64,000 nt of DNA from Pseudomonas fluorescens. GTDB taxonomy: Bacteria > Pseudomonadota > Gammaproteobacteria > Pseudomonadales > Pseudomonadaceae. Both the position numbers and the translations under genes were made by a program. The stretch is from the NCBI RefSeq assembly GCF_019212185.1, contig NZ_CP078138.1, forward strand, positions 124,001 through 188,000, in the 5' to 3' direction. Of this stretch, positions 43,821-52,943 are shown in pieces. The stretch's first letter is position 1. Each line of letters opens with the position of its first letter. The notes under the pieces are model-generated. The model was not told the origin of the DNA, ran no database searches, and worked only from the letters and a program-made list of their open reading frames with translations.

Positions 43821-44370
43821 GCACCTCGTGCCTGCTGCAGTTAGGTAATCAGAAAGAGTTTGGGCTCAGGTTTTTGGACCTGGTCGACAAGTATAGGGAC
43901 TTCGCCCTTCCTAAAGAACCCTTTGCACAAAATTTAACCAGCTGTGGGTAAGTCACAAACAATAGAAATTAAAAAGAAAGAAATTTATAAAAGCTTTGTT
44001 TTTATGTTTATTTCTATGCACCTACCATTCTGTGGATAAAATGCTGAAGCCCTTTTATTCCGGTGTGTACAGAGATTCAAAAGTCTGTGGTCATTTAGTC
44101 AGGAGGGCATGGGATAAGCAGCATAAGCCTGTGGATGAATGGGGTGCTTATCCACAGAGGCAGTTTTCCTCAGTTTTTAGGGTCTGTTATCAACTGAGCT
44201 CAATGGCAGTTATTCACAGGGCTTATCTGATTAAAAACTGCTCAACCAGCTGAATCTGCAAAAAAGAGCTGCCCACGGGTGAGCCGCTGATCTGTCTCGG
44301 AGGACATCAGCCATCAAGGTTCAGAGGATGAAAGGCAAGGCCTTCTATTGTGGGGGGCTGCAACAAAAGC
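43821..44370. other. DnaA-box-rich intergenic region upstream of mnmG (second origin-like module)
   Basis: No gene is supported in this gap. It holds perfect DnaA boxes at 44031-44039 and 44148-44156, near-boxes at 43943-43951, 44130-44138 and 44210-44218, and an AT-rich tract (43950-44020). Boxes at 44031, 44130, 44148 and 44210 have the same orientation order and spacing (0, +99, +117, +179) as those upstream of dnaA. A predicted 85-codon frame here (43996-44253) overlaps the boxes and is not accepted as a gene. Confidence 0.75.
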
Positions 44371-44389
44371 TAATAATATCTATTATCAT
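44371..44389. promoter_or_regulatory. Fur box before the ECF sigma gene
   Basis: TAATAATATCTATTATCAT is a close match to the Fur consensus GATAATGATAATCATTATC. It lies 20-38 bases upstream of the fecI-type start, so iron-replete Fur should repress the sigma factor and through it the receptor. Confidence 0.7.
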
Positions 44390-44408
44390 TAACTTGCCAT
44401 TCATCCTC

Positions 44409-44915
44409 ATGTCCATGCCATCCCACACCGCTGCAATCGAGCGAATCTACGTGCAACACCATTCGTGGCTGTATGGATGGTTGAGGGCGAAACTTAACGA
44501 CGCTTGCGATGCGGCGGATGTGGCACAGGACACGTTTGTACGAATCCTCGTCTCCCGCAACGCGAGCCAGATTCGGGAACCCAGGGATTATCTGGCGACT
44601 GTGGCAAAGGGCTTGGTGATCGATCGCTATCGCCGGCGCGCCATTGAGTTGGCTTATCTGGAAACACTGGCGGCTCGACCTGTAGCGACAGCGATCAGTG
44701 AAGAAGACAAAGCCGTGATCATTGAAACCCTTGTCGCTGTGGATAAAGCGCTGACCAACCTTGGTGCCAGGACTCAGCGAATCTTCATGTTGTCGCAGAT
44801 TGAAGGCCTGACTTATCAACAGATCGCCGCACAGATGAAGGTATCTCTGACCACGGTGAAGAAACACATGATCCGCGCGTTGACTGAATGTTCGATGATC
44901 ATGGCGACGCTCTGA
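44409..44915 (+). CDS. fecI: ECF sigma factor, FecI-like (iron starvation)
   Basis: I start at ATG 44409 (168 residues); 44415 is an alternative. No clear Shine-Dalgarno is visible for either, and the longer frame from 44328 would run over the Fur box. Region 2 has D-A-A-D-V-A-Q-D-T-F-V-R-I-L and region 4 has Q-I-E-G-L-T-Y-Q-Q-I-A-A-Q-M-K-V-S-L-T-T-V-K-K-H. Its TGA shares a base with the fecR start (TGATG). It should direct the receptor gene at 45975. Confidence 0.9.
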   Translation: MSMPSHTAAIERIYVQHHSWLYGWLRAKLNDACDAADVAQDTFVRILVSRNASQIREPRDYLATVAKGLVIDRYRRRAIELAYLETLAARPVATAISEEDKAVIIETLVAVDKALTNLGARTQRIFMLSQIEGLTYQQIAAQMKVSLTTVKKHMIRALTECSMIMATL

Positions 44916-45859
44916 TGGCGGCCTCTCCTGATCGCAAGGTTTTTCAGGCGGCAGCTACCTGGTACGTGCAGTTTCAGGCTGAACCGCCTACCGCCGTGCA
45001 ACGCCAGGCATGGCAAAACTGGATCGACAGCAGCCCGGCGAACCTGGCCGCGTGGAACCAGATGGAGCAGATCCAACGAAATCTACGCGGATCTCGTGAC
45101 CTGTCGCGCCGGGCATTGTCCTCCACCCAACAGCGTCGCCAGGTATTGAAGCTCCTTATGATCGCGGCCGGAACCGGTTATCTCGGCTGGAATGTGCAAC
45201 AGCACACTCCATTGAGTAACGTCTGGGCGGATTACCGAACCAAAGTGGGCCAACGCCGCTCAATCGATCTGGCCGATGGCACTCGGATACATCTCAATAC
45301 CGGTACGGCCATCGATGTGGTGTTTGACAACAAACAACGATTGATCCGCCTGCGTGAAGGAGAAATCCTCGTTCGCACCGGCAAGCTCGGTGATCAGCGT
45401 CCGTTCTTTGTCGAGACTCTCGAAGGACGGATCGAGGCTTTGGGCACTTGCTTCTCGGCACGGCACTTGGCGGGAGTGTCGCGAATCGGCGTACTTGAAG
45501 ATCAGGTCAGGCTGTATCCGGCAAAGCACCCTGAACAGGCTCGCTTACTGGTCGCAGGCGAAAGTGCCGATTTCGATAGCAGCAACGTAGGCGCCATTCA
45601 TCCCTATCGCGCCACGCAAGCCGCTTGGATCAATGGTCAATTGATCGTTCTCGACGTTCCACTGGGAGAGCTCCTCAGTGAGCTGGGCCGTTATCGAGCC
45701 GGGGTCATGCACTGCGATGAGCGCGCCGCGGGCCTGCGCGTATCTGGGACTTTCCGCCTGGATTCGACCGATGCGGTGCTGGCCAATCTACAAGCGTCGT
45801 TGCCTGTCAGCGTCGATTATTTCACTCGTTACTGGGTATCGATCAAACATAACGGCTGA
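44915..45859 (+). CDS. fecR: FecR-like anti-sigma / sigma regulator
   Basis: ATG 44915 overlaps the sigma stop and gives 314 residues; the frame opens nine codons earlier. The N-terminal cytoplasmic domain (A-A-T-W-Y-V-Q-F-Q-A, then W-I-D-S-S-P-A-N-L-A-A-W) binds the sigma factor; a short membrane segment lies near residues 85-95; the periplasmic FecR domain begins R-S-I-D-L-A-D-G-T-R-I-H-L-N-T. It receives the signal from the receptor's N-terminal STN domain and passes it to FecI. Confidence 0.92.
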   Translation: MAASPDRKVFQAAATWYVQFQAEPPTAVQRQAWQNWIDSSPANLAAWNQMEQIQRNLRGSRDLSRRALSSTQQRRQVLKLLMIAAGTGYLGWNVQQHTPLSNVWADYRTKVGQRRSIDLADGTRIHLNTGTAIDVVFDNKQRLIRLREGEILVRTGKLGDQRPFFVETLEGRIEALGTCFSARHLAGVSRIGVLEDQVRLYPAKHPEQARLLVAGESADFDSSNVGAIHPYRATQAAWINGQLIVLDVPLGELLSELGRYRAGVMHCDERAAGLRVSGTFRLDSTDAVLANLQASLPVSVDYFTRYWVSIKHNG

Positions 45860-45974
45860 ACGAGTTCTGACTGAAAAAAATGTCGATTCAGGGTTATCTT
45901 TTTTTTTCCAGGAACGGCCCTACAGGTAATCGCGATCCAACGCGGCATTTGCCACCTTCAGGGTTTACCTACTC

Positions 45975-48410
45975 ATGCGACTTTCGATTTTGCGCAAGCG
46001 TTTTACCCCCCATTGCATTGCTTACAGTCTGTTGATGACCTGTGCCGCCAGTTGCGCTCTGGTCGCTCCCCTTTGCATGGCTGCCGATGCCACGCAGCGT
46101 TACAGCATCGCGGCGGGTTCGGTGGATAATGCACTGAGTCAATTTGCTGCGGCAGCGAACGTGATTCTGTCATTCGCACCTTCGCAGACCACGACACTGC
46201 GCACTTCCGGATTGAACGGCAATTATTCCGTCGAGCAGGGCTTTTCGATTTTGCTCCAGGACTCCGGTTTGATGGCCGTACCCGCAGGCCCCGGCAGTTA
46301 CATCCTGCAGCCGCAACCCGAGGCTGGCACGCTGGTGCTTGGGGCAACCAATATCAATGCCCAACAACCGAATGAGATGAACCTCGATTACGCCTCGGAC
46401 ACGGGATACAAGGCAAATAACAGTCGTGTTGGCAGCAAAACCAGCACTCCGCTTTCCGAAACACCGCGCTCAATCTCGGTCGTCACCGCCCAGCGCATGA
46501 AAGACCAAAAATCCCAGACCCTGACTGACGTCCTCGGCTATGTGCCAGGCATCTTTGCGCCGCCGTTCGCGGCAGGTGACAGCTTGGCAGGAGACCTGTT
46601 TTTCATTCGTGGTTTCAACGCGACCGATTACGGCTATGGCTTGCTTCGTGATGGTCTGCGAGTTCAGGGCAACCGATACGACACCACGACTGAACCTTAT
46701 GGCCTGGAACGCGTTGAAGTATTCCGCGGTCCGTCATCACTGCTCTATGGCGAGAACGCTCCGGGAGGACTGGTCAATCTGGTGAGTAAACACCCGACGG
46801 CAGCCCCACAAGGCGAAGTACAGCTCAGTTACGGTTCGAACAATCGCCGGCAATTGGGCGTTGATGTTTCCGGCCCGGTTAACGACAACGAAAATGTTCT
46901 GGCCCGAGTGGTGATGCTGGGGCGCAATGCTGACACCCAAACCGACCATGTACCGGATGATCGCATTTACATCGCCCCTTCCCTGACCTTGAATTTTGAT
47001 GAGTTCAACACGCTGACCTTACTGGCGAATTACCAGAAGGATCACACCAATATGGAACTCGGTCTGCCGGCGGCTGGCACCCTGCTGAGCAACCCCAACG
47101 GCCAATTGTCCAAGGACACCATGCTCGGTGATCCTGACTGGAATACTTTCGAACGGGAAACCTGGAGCACCGGCTACGAATTCAGCCACAGCTTCAATGA
47201 CGACTGGCAGTTCCGGCAGAACTCGCGCTACATGCAGTCGCGCATCACCCGTCATGAAACCTGGCCGGGCAGCTTGAACAATGGTGGTTTCGGCACGCGC
47301 GTGAACATGACCGCTTATGATCGCTTCAACAAGTCGATGATCTACTCACTGGATAACCAACTCGAGGGCAAATTCCAGCTCGGCGGATTGCAGAACACCG
47401 TGCTATTTGGTGGCAGCTTTGACCGTACGTCGTTCAATCAGGACTGGAATGCGGGCCTGGTGGGGCCGATCGATATCTATAACCCGGTCTACCTTGGCGA
47501 CCCGACAACGCCGATCGCTGTGCAGAACACCTTGCTTGAACAACAAATGAAGGGTGTTTATGCACAGGTGCAAAGCAAATACGACCACTGGCTGTTCCTG
47601 CTCGGAGGGCGCCAGGATTGGGTCGACAGTGATTTTCGTGACAAGGTCGCCAGCGCGGGCAATATCAGTTCCGAGGACCGCAAGTTCACCTACCAGGGCG
47701 GCGTGATGTATCAGTTCGATAACGGACTGACGCCTTATGTCAGCTACTCCACCGCCTTTGTCCCGGTACAGCAGATCTCCAATGCGGGTCAGCCGCTGAA
47801 TCCGATCACCAGCAGTCAGTACGAAGTGGGCCTTAAATACGATCCGGTGGGTTGGGATACGTCGTTTACGGCATCGGTGTATGACCTGCGCAAGAAAGAT
47901 GACACCTACTTCGACGCAACTACCTCCACCTATCGTCAGGTTGGTGAAAGCCGCTCTAAAGGTATGGAACTGGAGCTGAACAGCAATCTCACGCCAAACC
48001 TGAATCTCACGGCAGCCTATACCTATACCGACGCCAGGATTACCAAAGATGCACAGACATCTCTGGTCAAGGATCACCAAATGACCGGCGTACCACGTAA
48101 CCAGGCCTCGGTTTGGGCTAAATACCGCTTCCTCGAGAGCAGCCTCAAGGGAATGTATGTCGGCGGCGGCATCCGGTACTTTGACAGCGCATTTGCCTAC
48201 ACCTCGCCCTCCCTTTACGGAAAACTCGATGCCGGCGATGTCACCTTGGTGGACGCGGCCATTGGCTACCAGATCGACCGTCACTGGACCGTGGACCTGA
48301 ACGCGAAAAACCTGTTCGACAAGGAATATGTGTCAGGCTGTAACGACGCTGGCCGATGCTACTGGGGCGAAGACCGCTCTCTCTTGGGATCGGTGTCCTA
48401 TAACTGGTAA
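45975..48410 (+). CDS. TonB-dependent siderophore receptor with signalling domain (ferrichrome type)
   Basis: An 811-residue outer-membrane protein. Signal peptide about 1-36 (ending APLCMAA), then an STN domain (Y-S-I-A-A-G-S-V-D-N-A-L, S-G-L-N-G-N-Y-S-V-E-Q-G-F) which contacts FecR, then the plug (T-P-L-S-E-T-P-R-S-I-S-V-V-T; V-E-V-F-R-G-P-S-S-L-L-Y-G) and a 22-strand barrel ending in aromatic W. The C-terminal pair of cysteines (C-N-D-A-G-R-C-Y-W-G-E) is typical of FhuA/FiuA-like hydroxamate receptors, so ferrichrome or a similar hydroxamate is the best guess. No synthesis genes are nearby. Confidence 0.92.
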   Translation: MRLSILRKRFTPHCIAYSLLMTCAASCALVAPLCMAADATQRYSIAAGSVDNALSQFAAAANVILSFAPSQTTTLRTSGLNGNYSVEQGFSILLQDSGLMAVPAGPGSYILQPQPEAGTLVLGATNINAQQPNEMNLDYASDTGYKANNSRVGSKTSTPLSETPRSISVVTAQRMKDQKSQTLTDVLGYVPGIFAPPFAAGDSLAGDLFFIRGFNATDYGYGLLRDGLRVQGNRYDTTTEPYGLERVEVFRGPSSLLYGENAPGGLVNLVSKHPTAAPQGEVQLSYGSNNRRQLGVDVSGPVNDNENVLARVVMLGRNADTQTDHVPDDRIYIAPSLTLNFDEFNTLTLLANYQKDHTNMELGLPAAGTLLSNPNGQLSKDTMLGDPDWNTFERETWSTGYEFSHSFNDDWQFRQNSRYMQSRITRHETWPGSLNNGGFGTRVNMTAYDRFNKSMIYSLDNQLEGKFQLGGLQNTVLFGGSFDRTSFNQDWNAGLVGPIDIYNPVYLGDPTTPIAVQNTLLEQQMKGVYAQVQSKYDHWLFLLGGRQDWVDSDFRDKVASAGNISSEDRKFTYQGGVMYQFDNGLTPYVSYSTAFVPVQQISNAGQPLNPITSSQYEVGLKYDPVGWDTSFTASVYDLRKKDDTYFDATTSTYRQVGESRSKGMELELNSNLTPNLNLTAAYTYTDARITKDAQTSLVKDHQMTGVPRNQASVWAKYRFLESSLKGMYVGGGIRYFDSAFAYTSPSLYGKLDAGDVTLVDAAIGYQIDRHWTVDLNAKNLFDKEYVSGCNDAGRCYWGEDRSLLGSVSYNW

Positions 48411-48422
48411 GCGATAACGCTG

Positions 48423-48447
48423 GAGCTGTGGATAACTCCCACAGCTC
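48423..48447. terminator. Hairpin between the receptor and mnmE stops, with a DnaA box in it
   Basis: GAGCTGTGG (48423-48431) pairs with CCACAGCTC (48439-48447). It lies between two convergent genes and could end both transcripts, but T-tails are weak. A perfect DnaA box (48427-48435) is part of the left arm and loop. Confidence 0.45.
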
Positions 48448-48453
48448 TAACGG

Positions 48454-49824
48454 TTATTTGCCAATGCAGAAACTGGAAAAAATCCGGCCCAGCAAATCAT
48501 CCGAGCTGAATTCACCAGTAATTTCACCCAGCGATTGCTGTGCCTGACGAAGATCTTCAGCCAGGAGCTCGCCGGCGCCGGCCAGTGTCAGCTGTGCATG
48601 ACCGTGTTCAAGCGAAGCACTGGCATGGCGCAGTGCCTCAAGGTGACGACGGCGAGCGCTGAAACTGCTCTCTGACGTCTGCTCATAGCCCATGCAAGCC
48701 TTAAGATGGTCGCGCAATAGCTCCAGGCCTTCACCGGCCGACTTGGCGCTCAGGCTGATGGTCACGTGTCCATCGTCGCAAACCTGCAGTTCAATCGCTT
48801 CCCCGGTCAGGTCCGCCTTGTTGCGGATCAACGTCACTTTGCCTGGGTCCGGGCGCTGCTCGAGGAATTCTGGCCACAAGGCAAAGGGGTCCAGGGCTTC
48901 AGGCGCGGTCGCGTCGACGACCAGCAACACGCGATCGGCCTCGGAAATGGCCTTCAACGCCCGTTCAACGCCGATTTTCTCGACCTGGTCATCGGTATCG
49001 CGAAGCCCTGCCGTGTCCACCACATGCAACGGCATGCCGTCGATGTGGATATGTTCGCGCAGGATATCCCGGGTCGTGCCGGCGATTTCCGTGACAATGG
49101 CCGCTTCACGACCTGCCAGGGCATTGAGCAAACTTGATTTTCCGGCATTCGGCCGGCCGGCAATTACGACCGTCATTCCGTCACGCAGCAATGCGCCCTG
49201 CCCGGCTTCACGCAGAACGGTGGATAACTCTTCGCGTACCGCGTCTAGCATGCTCAGGACATGGCCATCGGCGAGGAAGTCGATCTCTTCTTCCGGGAAA
49301 TCGATCGCTGCTTCAACGTAAATGCGCAGCGCAATCAACTGCTCGGTCAACTTATGCACACGTTGCGAAAAAGCGCCCTGCAGGGAGCGCAACGCATTGC
49401 GTGCGGCTTGCGCGGAGCTGGCTTCAATCAGGTCGGCAATCGCTTCAGCCTGCGCCAGGTCGAGCTTGTCATTGAGGAACGCACGCTCGCTGAACTCACC
49501 CGGCCGCGCCAGGCGGCAGCCCAGTTGCAGGCAACGCTGCAGCAACATGTCCAGGACGATCGGGCCACCGTGCCCCTGCAGTTCCAGCACATCTTCGCCG
49601 GTGAATGAGTTCGGCCCAGGAAAGTACAAGGCAATGCCTTCGTCCAGTACGTCCTGTTCATTGCTGAAAAACGGACCGTAATGGGCGTAGCGCGGTTTCA
49701 GCTCGCGACCGCTGATGGCCTTCGCCGCAACGCTGGCCAAAGGCCCGGAAATACGAACGATACCGACGCCTCCACGGCCTTGGGCGGTGGCGACGGCGGC
49801 GATGGTTTCACGAGGAGCGCTCAT
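48454..49824 (-). CDS. mnmE: tRNA modification GTPase MnmE
   Basis: A 456-residue partner of MnmG in wobble-uridine modification. The N-terminal folate-binding domain starts [15 protein letters not shown]; the G domain has G-R-P-N-A-G-K-S-S at 223-231 and the D-T-A-G-L-R switch; the last residues F-C-I-G-K are the conserved C-terminal CxGK. Separated from mnmG here by the iron-uptake genes. Confidence 0.98.
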   Translation of the reverse strand: MSAPRETIAAVATAQGRGGVGIVRISGPLASVAAKAISGRELKPRYAHYGPFFSNEQDVLDEGIALYFPGPNSFTGEDVLELQGHGGPIVLDMLLQRCLQLGCRLARPGEFSERAFLNDKLDLAQAEAIADLIEASSAQAARNALRSLQGAFSQRVHKLTEQLIALRIYVEAAIDFPEEEIDFLADGHVLSMLDAVREELSTVLREAGQGALLRDGMTVVIAGRPNAGKSSLLNALAGREAAIVTEIAGTTRDILREHIHIDGMPLHVVDTAGLRDTDDQVEKIGVERALKAISEADRVLLVVDATAPEALDPFALWPEFLEQRPDPGKVTLIRNKADLTGEAIELQVCDDGHVTISLSAKSAGEGLELLRDHLKACMGYEQTSESSFSARRRHLEALRHASASLEHGHAQLTLAGAGELLAEDLRQAQQSLGEITGEFSSDDLLGRIFSSFCIGK

Positions 49825-49856
49825 AAACCGATATCTCGATAAAAATGGCAGATAGC

Positions 49857-49881
49857 AAAACGCCCCACGAGGGGGCGTTTT
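49857..49881 (-). terminator. Terminator after yidC
   Basis: AAAACGCCCC (49857-49866) and GGGGCGTTTT (49872-49881) form a ten-base stem with a five-base loop; the flanking A/T runs make it a rho-independent terminator on the minus strand, 23 bases past the yidC stop. Confidence 0.85.
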
Positions 49882-49903
49882 GAATGGTTACACACTGACC
49901 GGA

Positions 49904-51586
49904 TTAAGCCTCGGCTTTTTTCGTCGCGGCTTCGATCTTGCGAGTGATGTACCACTGTTGCGCGATCGACAGGCAGTTGTTGACTACCCAGTACAGTACC
50001 AGACCCGCTGGGAACCACAGGAAGAAGAAGGTAAAGATGATAGGCATCAGCTTCATCACCTTGGCCTGCATCGGATCCGGAGGAGTCGGGTTCAACTGCT
50101 GCTGGATGAACATGGTTGCGCCCATGATGATCGGCAGAATGAAGAACGGATCCTTGATCGACAGGTCAGTAATCCACAGCATGAATGGCGCCTGGCGCAT
50201 TTCCACGCTTTCCAGGAGTACCCAGTACAACGAAAGGAATACCGGCATCTGCACGAGGATTGGCAAGCAACCACCCAGCGGATTGATCTTCTCTTTCTTG
50301 TACAGCTCCATCATGGCCTGCGACATTTTCTGCCGGTCGTCGCCGTGCTGCTCTTTCAGTGCAGCCAGTTTCGGTGCCACTGCACGCATGCGCGCCATGG
50401 ATTTGTAGCTGGCCGCCGACAGCGGGAAGAAGATCCCTTTGATCAGCATGGTCAGGAAGATAATCGACCAACCCCAGTTACCCACAATCGCGTGGATGTG
50501 CTGCAGCAGCCAGAAGATCGGTTGAGCGATGAACCACAGGATGCCGTAGTCGACCGTCAGTTCCAGGCCTGGGGATAACTCTTTGAGTACCGCCTGGCTT
50601 TTCGGACCGGCGTACAGGGTAGCGCTGGTTTCAGCCTTGGCGCCTGGCGCAACGGTCAACGCCGGGCCAGTGAAGCCAATGATGTAGTTACCTTGGCTGT
50701 CCTTGCGAGTCTGCACCACGTTGCTGTCGTTCTTGGCTGGAATCCAGGCAGTCACGAAGTAGTGTTGCAGCCAGGCCACCCAACCACCGTTAACAGTTTC
50801 TTTCAGTGCGCCCTTGTCGATATCTTTCATCGACACTTTTTTGTACGGCTCGGCACTTGTCCACAGGGCCGCGCCCAGGTAAGTGGCGGTGCCAGTGGCG
50901 GTAGTGGACGATGGATCTGCACTCGCGTCACGCTTGAGCTGGGCAAACAGGTTGCCGGTCCAGGCCTTGTCACTGGTGTTGTCGATCAGATAAGTCACTT
51001 TCAGATCGTACAAACCGCGAGTGAAGGTGAAGCGCTTGATGTAATTGACCCCTGCATCGCTGAATTTCAGGTCAACGTTCAGCTCATTCTGGCCATCAGC
51101 CAGTTGATAAGTCTTCTTTTCGGTCGAGTAAACCGGACGGCCGGTAGGTCGTGCGTCCGGACCGTTGGTGCCGGTCAGGCCACTTTGTGCCAGATACGTA
51201 CGTTCGCCGCCGTTATCAAACAACTGGAACGGAATTTCTGGATGGTCCTGGCGACGTGGATACAGCGGCAGCATCAGCTGGGCAACATCACCGCCTTGAG
51301 GATCGATCGCCAGATCGAGCACATCCGTTTTAACGTGGATGAGATCTTTATTGGCAATTACCGGAGTTTCGGTAGGGGTGCTGGTATCGGCATTCGCGCT
51401 GGGTACATCGGCACTGGCGGCAGCATTGTTACCAAGAGGGACGTCCGGAATAGCCGGTGCATTCTGATTGGCAGCAACATTCTGAGTCGGCAGGGCAGCC
51501 TGGCCATAATCCTGGTTCCATTTAAGAACCATGACGTAGGACACGATTGCCAGGGCGACGATCAGGATCGTGCGTTTAATATCCAT
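49904..51586 (-). CDS. yidC: Membrane protein insertase YidC
   Basis: A 560-residue inner-membrane insertase that works alone or with SecYEG. It has an N-terminal signal-anchor (I-L-I-V-A-L-A-I-V-S-Y), a large periplasmic domain (residues about 60-340), and the conserved five-helix core with W-G-W-S-I-I-F-L-T, G-C-L-P-I-L-V-Q-M-P-V-F and L-Y-W-V-V-N-N. Preceded by yidD and rnpA in the usual order. Confidence 0.98.
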   Translation of the reverse strand: MDIKRTILIVALAIVSYVMVLKWNQDYGQAALPTQNVAANQNAPAIPDVPLGNNAAASADVPSANADTSTPTETPVIANKDLIHVKTDVLDLAIDPQGGDVAQLMLPLYPRRQDHPEIPFQLFDNGGERTYLAQSGLTGTNGPDARPTGRPVYSTEKKTYQLADGQNELNVDLKFSDAGVNYIKRFTFTRGLYDLKVTYLIDNTSDKAWTGNLFAQLKRDASADPSSTTATGTATYLGAALWTSAEPYKKVSMKDIDKGALKETVNGGWVAWLQHYFVTAWIPAKNDSNVVQTRKDSQGNYIIGFTGPALTVAPGAKAETSATLYAGPKSQAVLKELSPGLELTVDYGILWFIAQPIFWLLQHIHAIVGNWGWSIIFLTMLIKGIFFPLSAASYKSMARMRAVAPKLAALKEQHGDDRQKMSQAMMELYKKEKINPLGGCLPILVQMPVFLSLYWVLLESVEMRQAPFMLWITDLSIKDPFFILPIIMGATMFIQQQLNPTPPDPMQAKVMKLMPIIFTFFFLWFPAGLVLYWVVNNCLSIAQQWYITRKIEAATKKAEA

Positions 51587-51588
51587 GA

Positions 51589-51834
51589 TTACTCGGCCAT
51601 CGAAGAAGAACGGGAGGTAGGGATAGGTGGAACCGGGTCATAACCACCGGGATTCCACGGATGACAGCGACCTAAACGACGAAAGGTCAGCCAGCCACCG
51701 CGCAGAAGGCCATGATTTTCGATGGCTTCATACGCGTAGCAGGAACAACTGGGGTAGAAACGACAGTGACTGGCCATCAGAGGACTAATGGCGTAGCGAT
51801 AAAACTGGATCGGAACGAGTGCCAGTTTACGCAT
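51589..51834 (-). CDS. yidD: Membrane protein insertion efficiency factor YidD
   Basis: A small 81-residue protein. [26 protein letters not shown] and [14 protein letters not shown] identify it. It overlaps the end of rnpA by eight bases and ends two bases before yidC, so the four genes rpmH-rnpA-yidD-yidC form one unit. Confidence 0.95.
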   Translation of the reverse strand: MRKLALVPIQFYRYAISPLMASHCRFYPSCSCYAYEAIENHGLLRGGWLTFRRLGRCHPWNPGGYDPVPPIPTSRSSSMAE

Positions 51835-52228
51835 CGGTGCTGTCTACCCCTACAGTTTCGGTTTTGACTGCTGGGACTGGCGTGTTACGTGCCAGGCGCT
51901 TCCAGAGTTTGCCGAAATGCTGAATCAATTCGGGGTTTTCTACGTCACCCAAACCTTTGCGCGCGACGATAACGATATCCCACCCAACCAGAACATCCTG
52001 GTGGAGGCGAAATGATTCGCGCATCAGACGTTTGAGGCGATTGCGCTGAACGGAGAGCTTTACACTCTTTTTCCCGATAACCAGCCCTAGACGGGGGTGA
52101 TCGAGATCGTTGGCGCGTGCAAGGAGCAGGAGATTTTTCCCCGGAACCTTGCCGGTAGGGGAGTCAAAGACTGCCTTGAAATGCCGGGGGGTCAGCAAAC
52201 GCTTTTCCCGACTGAAGTCCTGACTCAC
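51827..52228 (-). CDS. rnpA: Ribonuclease P protein component
   Basis: Binds the RNase P RNA for tRNA 5'-end processing. I use GTG 52228, which starts [12 protein letters not shown] as in other Pseudomonas RnpA proteins, giving 133 residues; the frame runs further to 52324 into the rpmH gene. The RNR motif [13 protein letters not shown] is present. A CTGGAG ribosome site abuts the GTG. Sixteen bases follow rpmH. Confidence 0.95.
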   Translation of the reverse strand: MSQDFSREKRLLTPRHFKAVFDSPTGKVPGKNLLLLARANDLDHPRLGLVIGKKSVKLSVQRNRLKRLMRESFRLHQDVLVGWDIVIVARKGLGDVENPELIQHFGKLWKRLARNTPVPAVKTETVGVDSTDA

Positions 52229-52244
52229 CTCCAGTACCGGATTA

Positions 52245-52379
52245 TCAAACTGCCAGACGCGCACGACCTTTGGCGCGACGACGCGACAGGACTGCGCGGC
52301 CGTTCTTGGTAGCCATGCGAGCACGGAAACCGTGGGTACGAGCGCGTTTGATAGTGCTTGGTTGGAAAGTACGTTTCAT
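52245..52379 (-). CDS. rpmH: 50S ribosomal protein L34
   Basis: Read directly from the sequence: 44 residues, [19 protein letters not shown] and ending R-A-R-L-A-V, the standard L34. It is highly basic. The frame was too short for a length cut-off but is unmistakable. It is divergent from dnaA across the origin region. Confidence 0.99.
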   Translation of the reverse strand: MKRTFQPSTIKRARTHGFRARMATKNGRAVLSRRRAKGRARLAV

Positions 52380-52943
52380 GTCGTGTTACCTGGTTCGTCC
52401 ACAACGGGCCGGAATGGCCCCCGTTTTAAGAGACCGGGGATTCTAGAGAAAGCAAGCCTCTAGGTCAATTTCCAACCAGCGTTTCCTTTAAATGGTCTTT
52501 CCGGGCCGTTTCGTTGAAAGCGGCCGAACAAAATATAAAAATAAAGAAGGAAAGTATTTAAAGCTTTTCTGTAAAGCTTATAAAAGCTAGGCCCGTCGTT
52601 ATCTGTGGATAAGTGACCTTAGCCCTTCTATCTTGGGCTGTACAGAGAATGACAACTACCGTGGAAAACAGTGGCAAGCCTGTGCTGCAGTAGCGGATAA
52701 GGTGTGGATGGAATCTACTGTTATCCACAGGCAGGTTATCCACTGAGTTTTGCCCTCACTTGTACAAAGACCTCAGACGGGTTTATCCACAGGGCTTATT
52801 CACAGACCGCTGGTCGTGTTTTTTACCGATAAAACCTTGTTTCTTCTGAACCTGTAAGCAACCTACGTGTGGATAAGTCTGCGTCCGGTCGCTACAATGG
52901 CCGCTTGTTTTTGCCTCACCGGCTTTCAACTTAGGGGATATCC
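52380..52943. other. oriC: Putative chromosomal replication origin (rpmH-dnaA intergenic)
   Basis: This 564-base gap holds no gene. Perfect DnaA boxes (TTATCCACA or its complement) are at 52604-52612, 52721-52729, 52783-52791 and 52868-52876. Variants are at 52703-52711, 52736-52744 and 52796-52804. AT-rich stretches lie at 52525-52590 (AATATAAAAATAAAG..., TTATAAAAGCT), a likely unwinding element. The rightmost box is just upstream of dnaA and may serve autoregulation. The layout fits the known Pseudomonas oriC between rpmH and dnaA. Confidence 0.88.

Noticed and set aside
43996..44253. An 85-codon frame in the gap before fecI
   Set aside because: Overlaps the DnaA-box array; low-complexity product with no family resemblance and no ribosome site.
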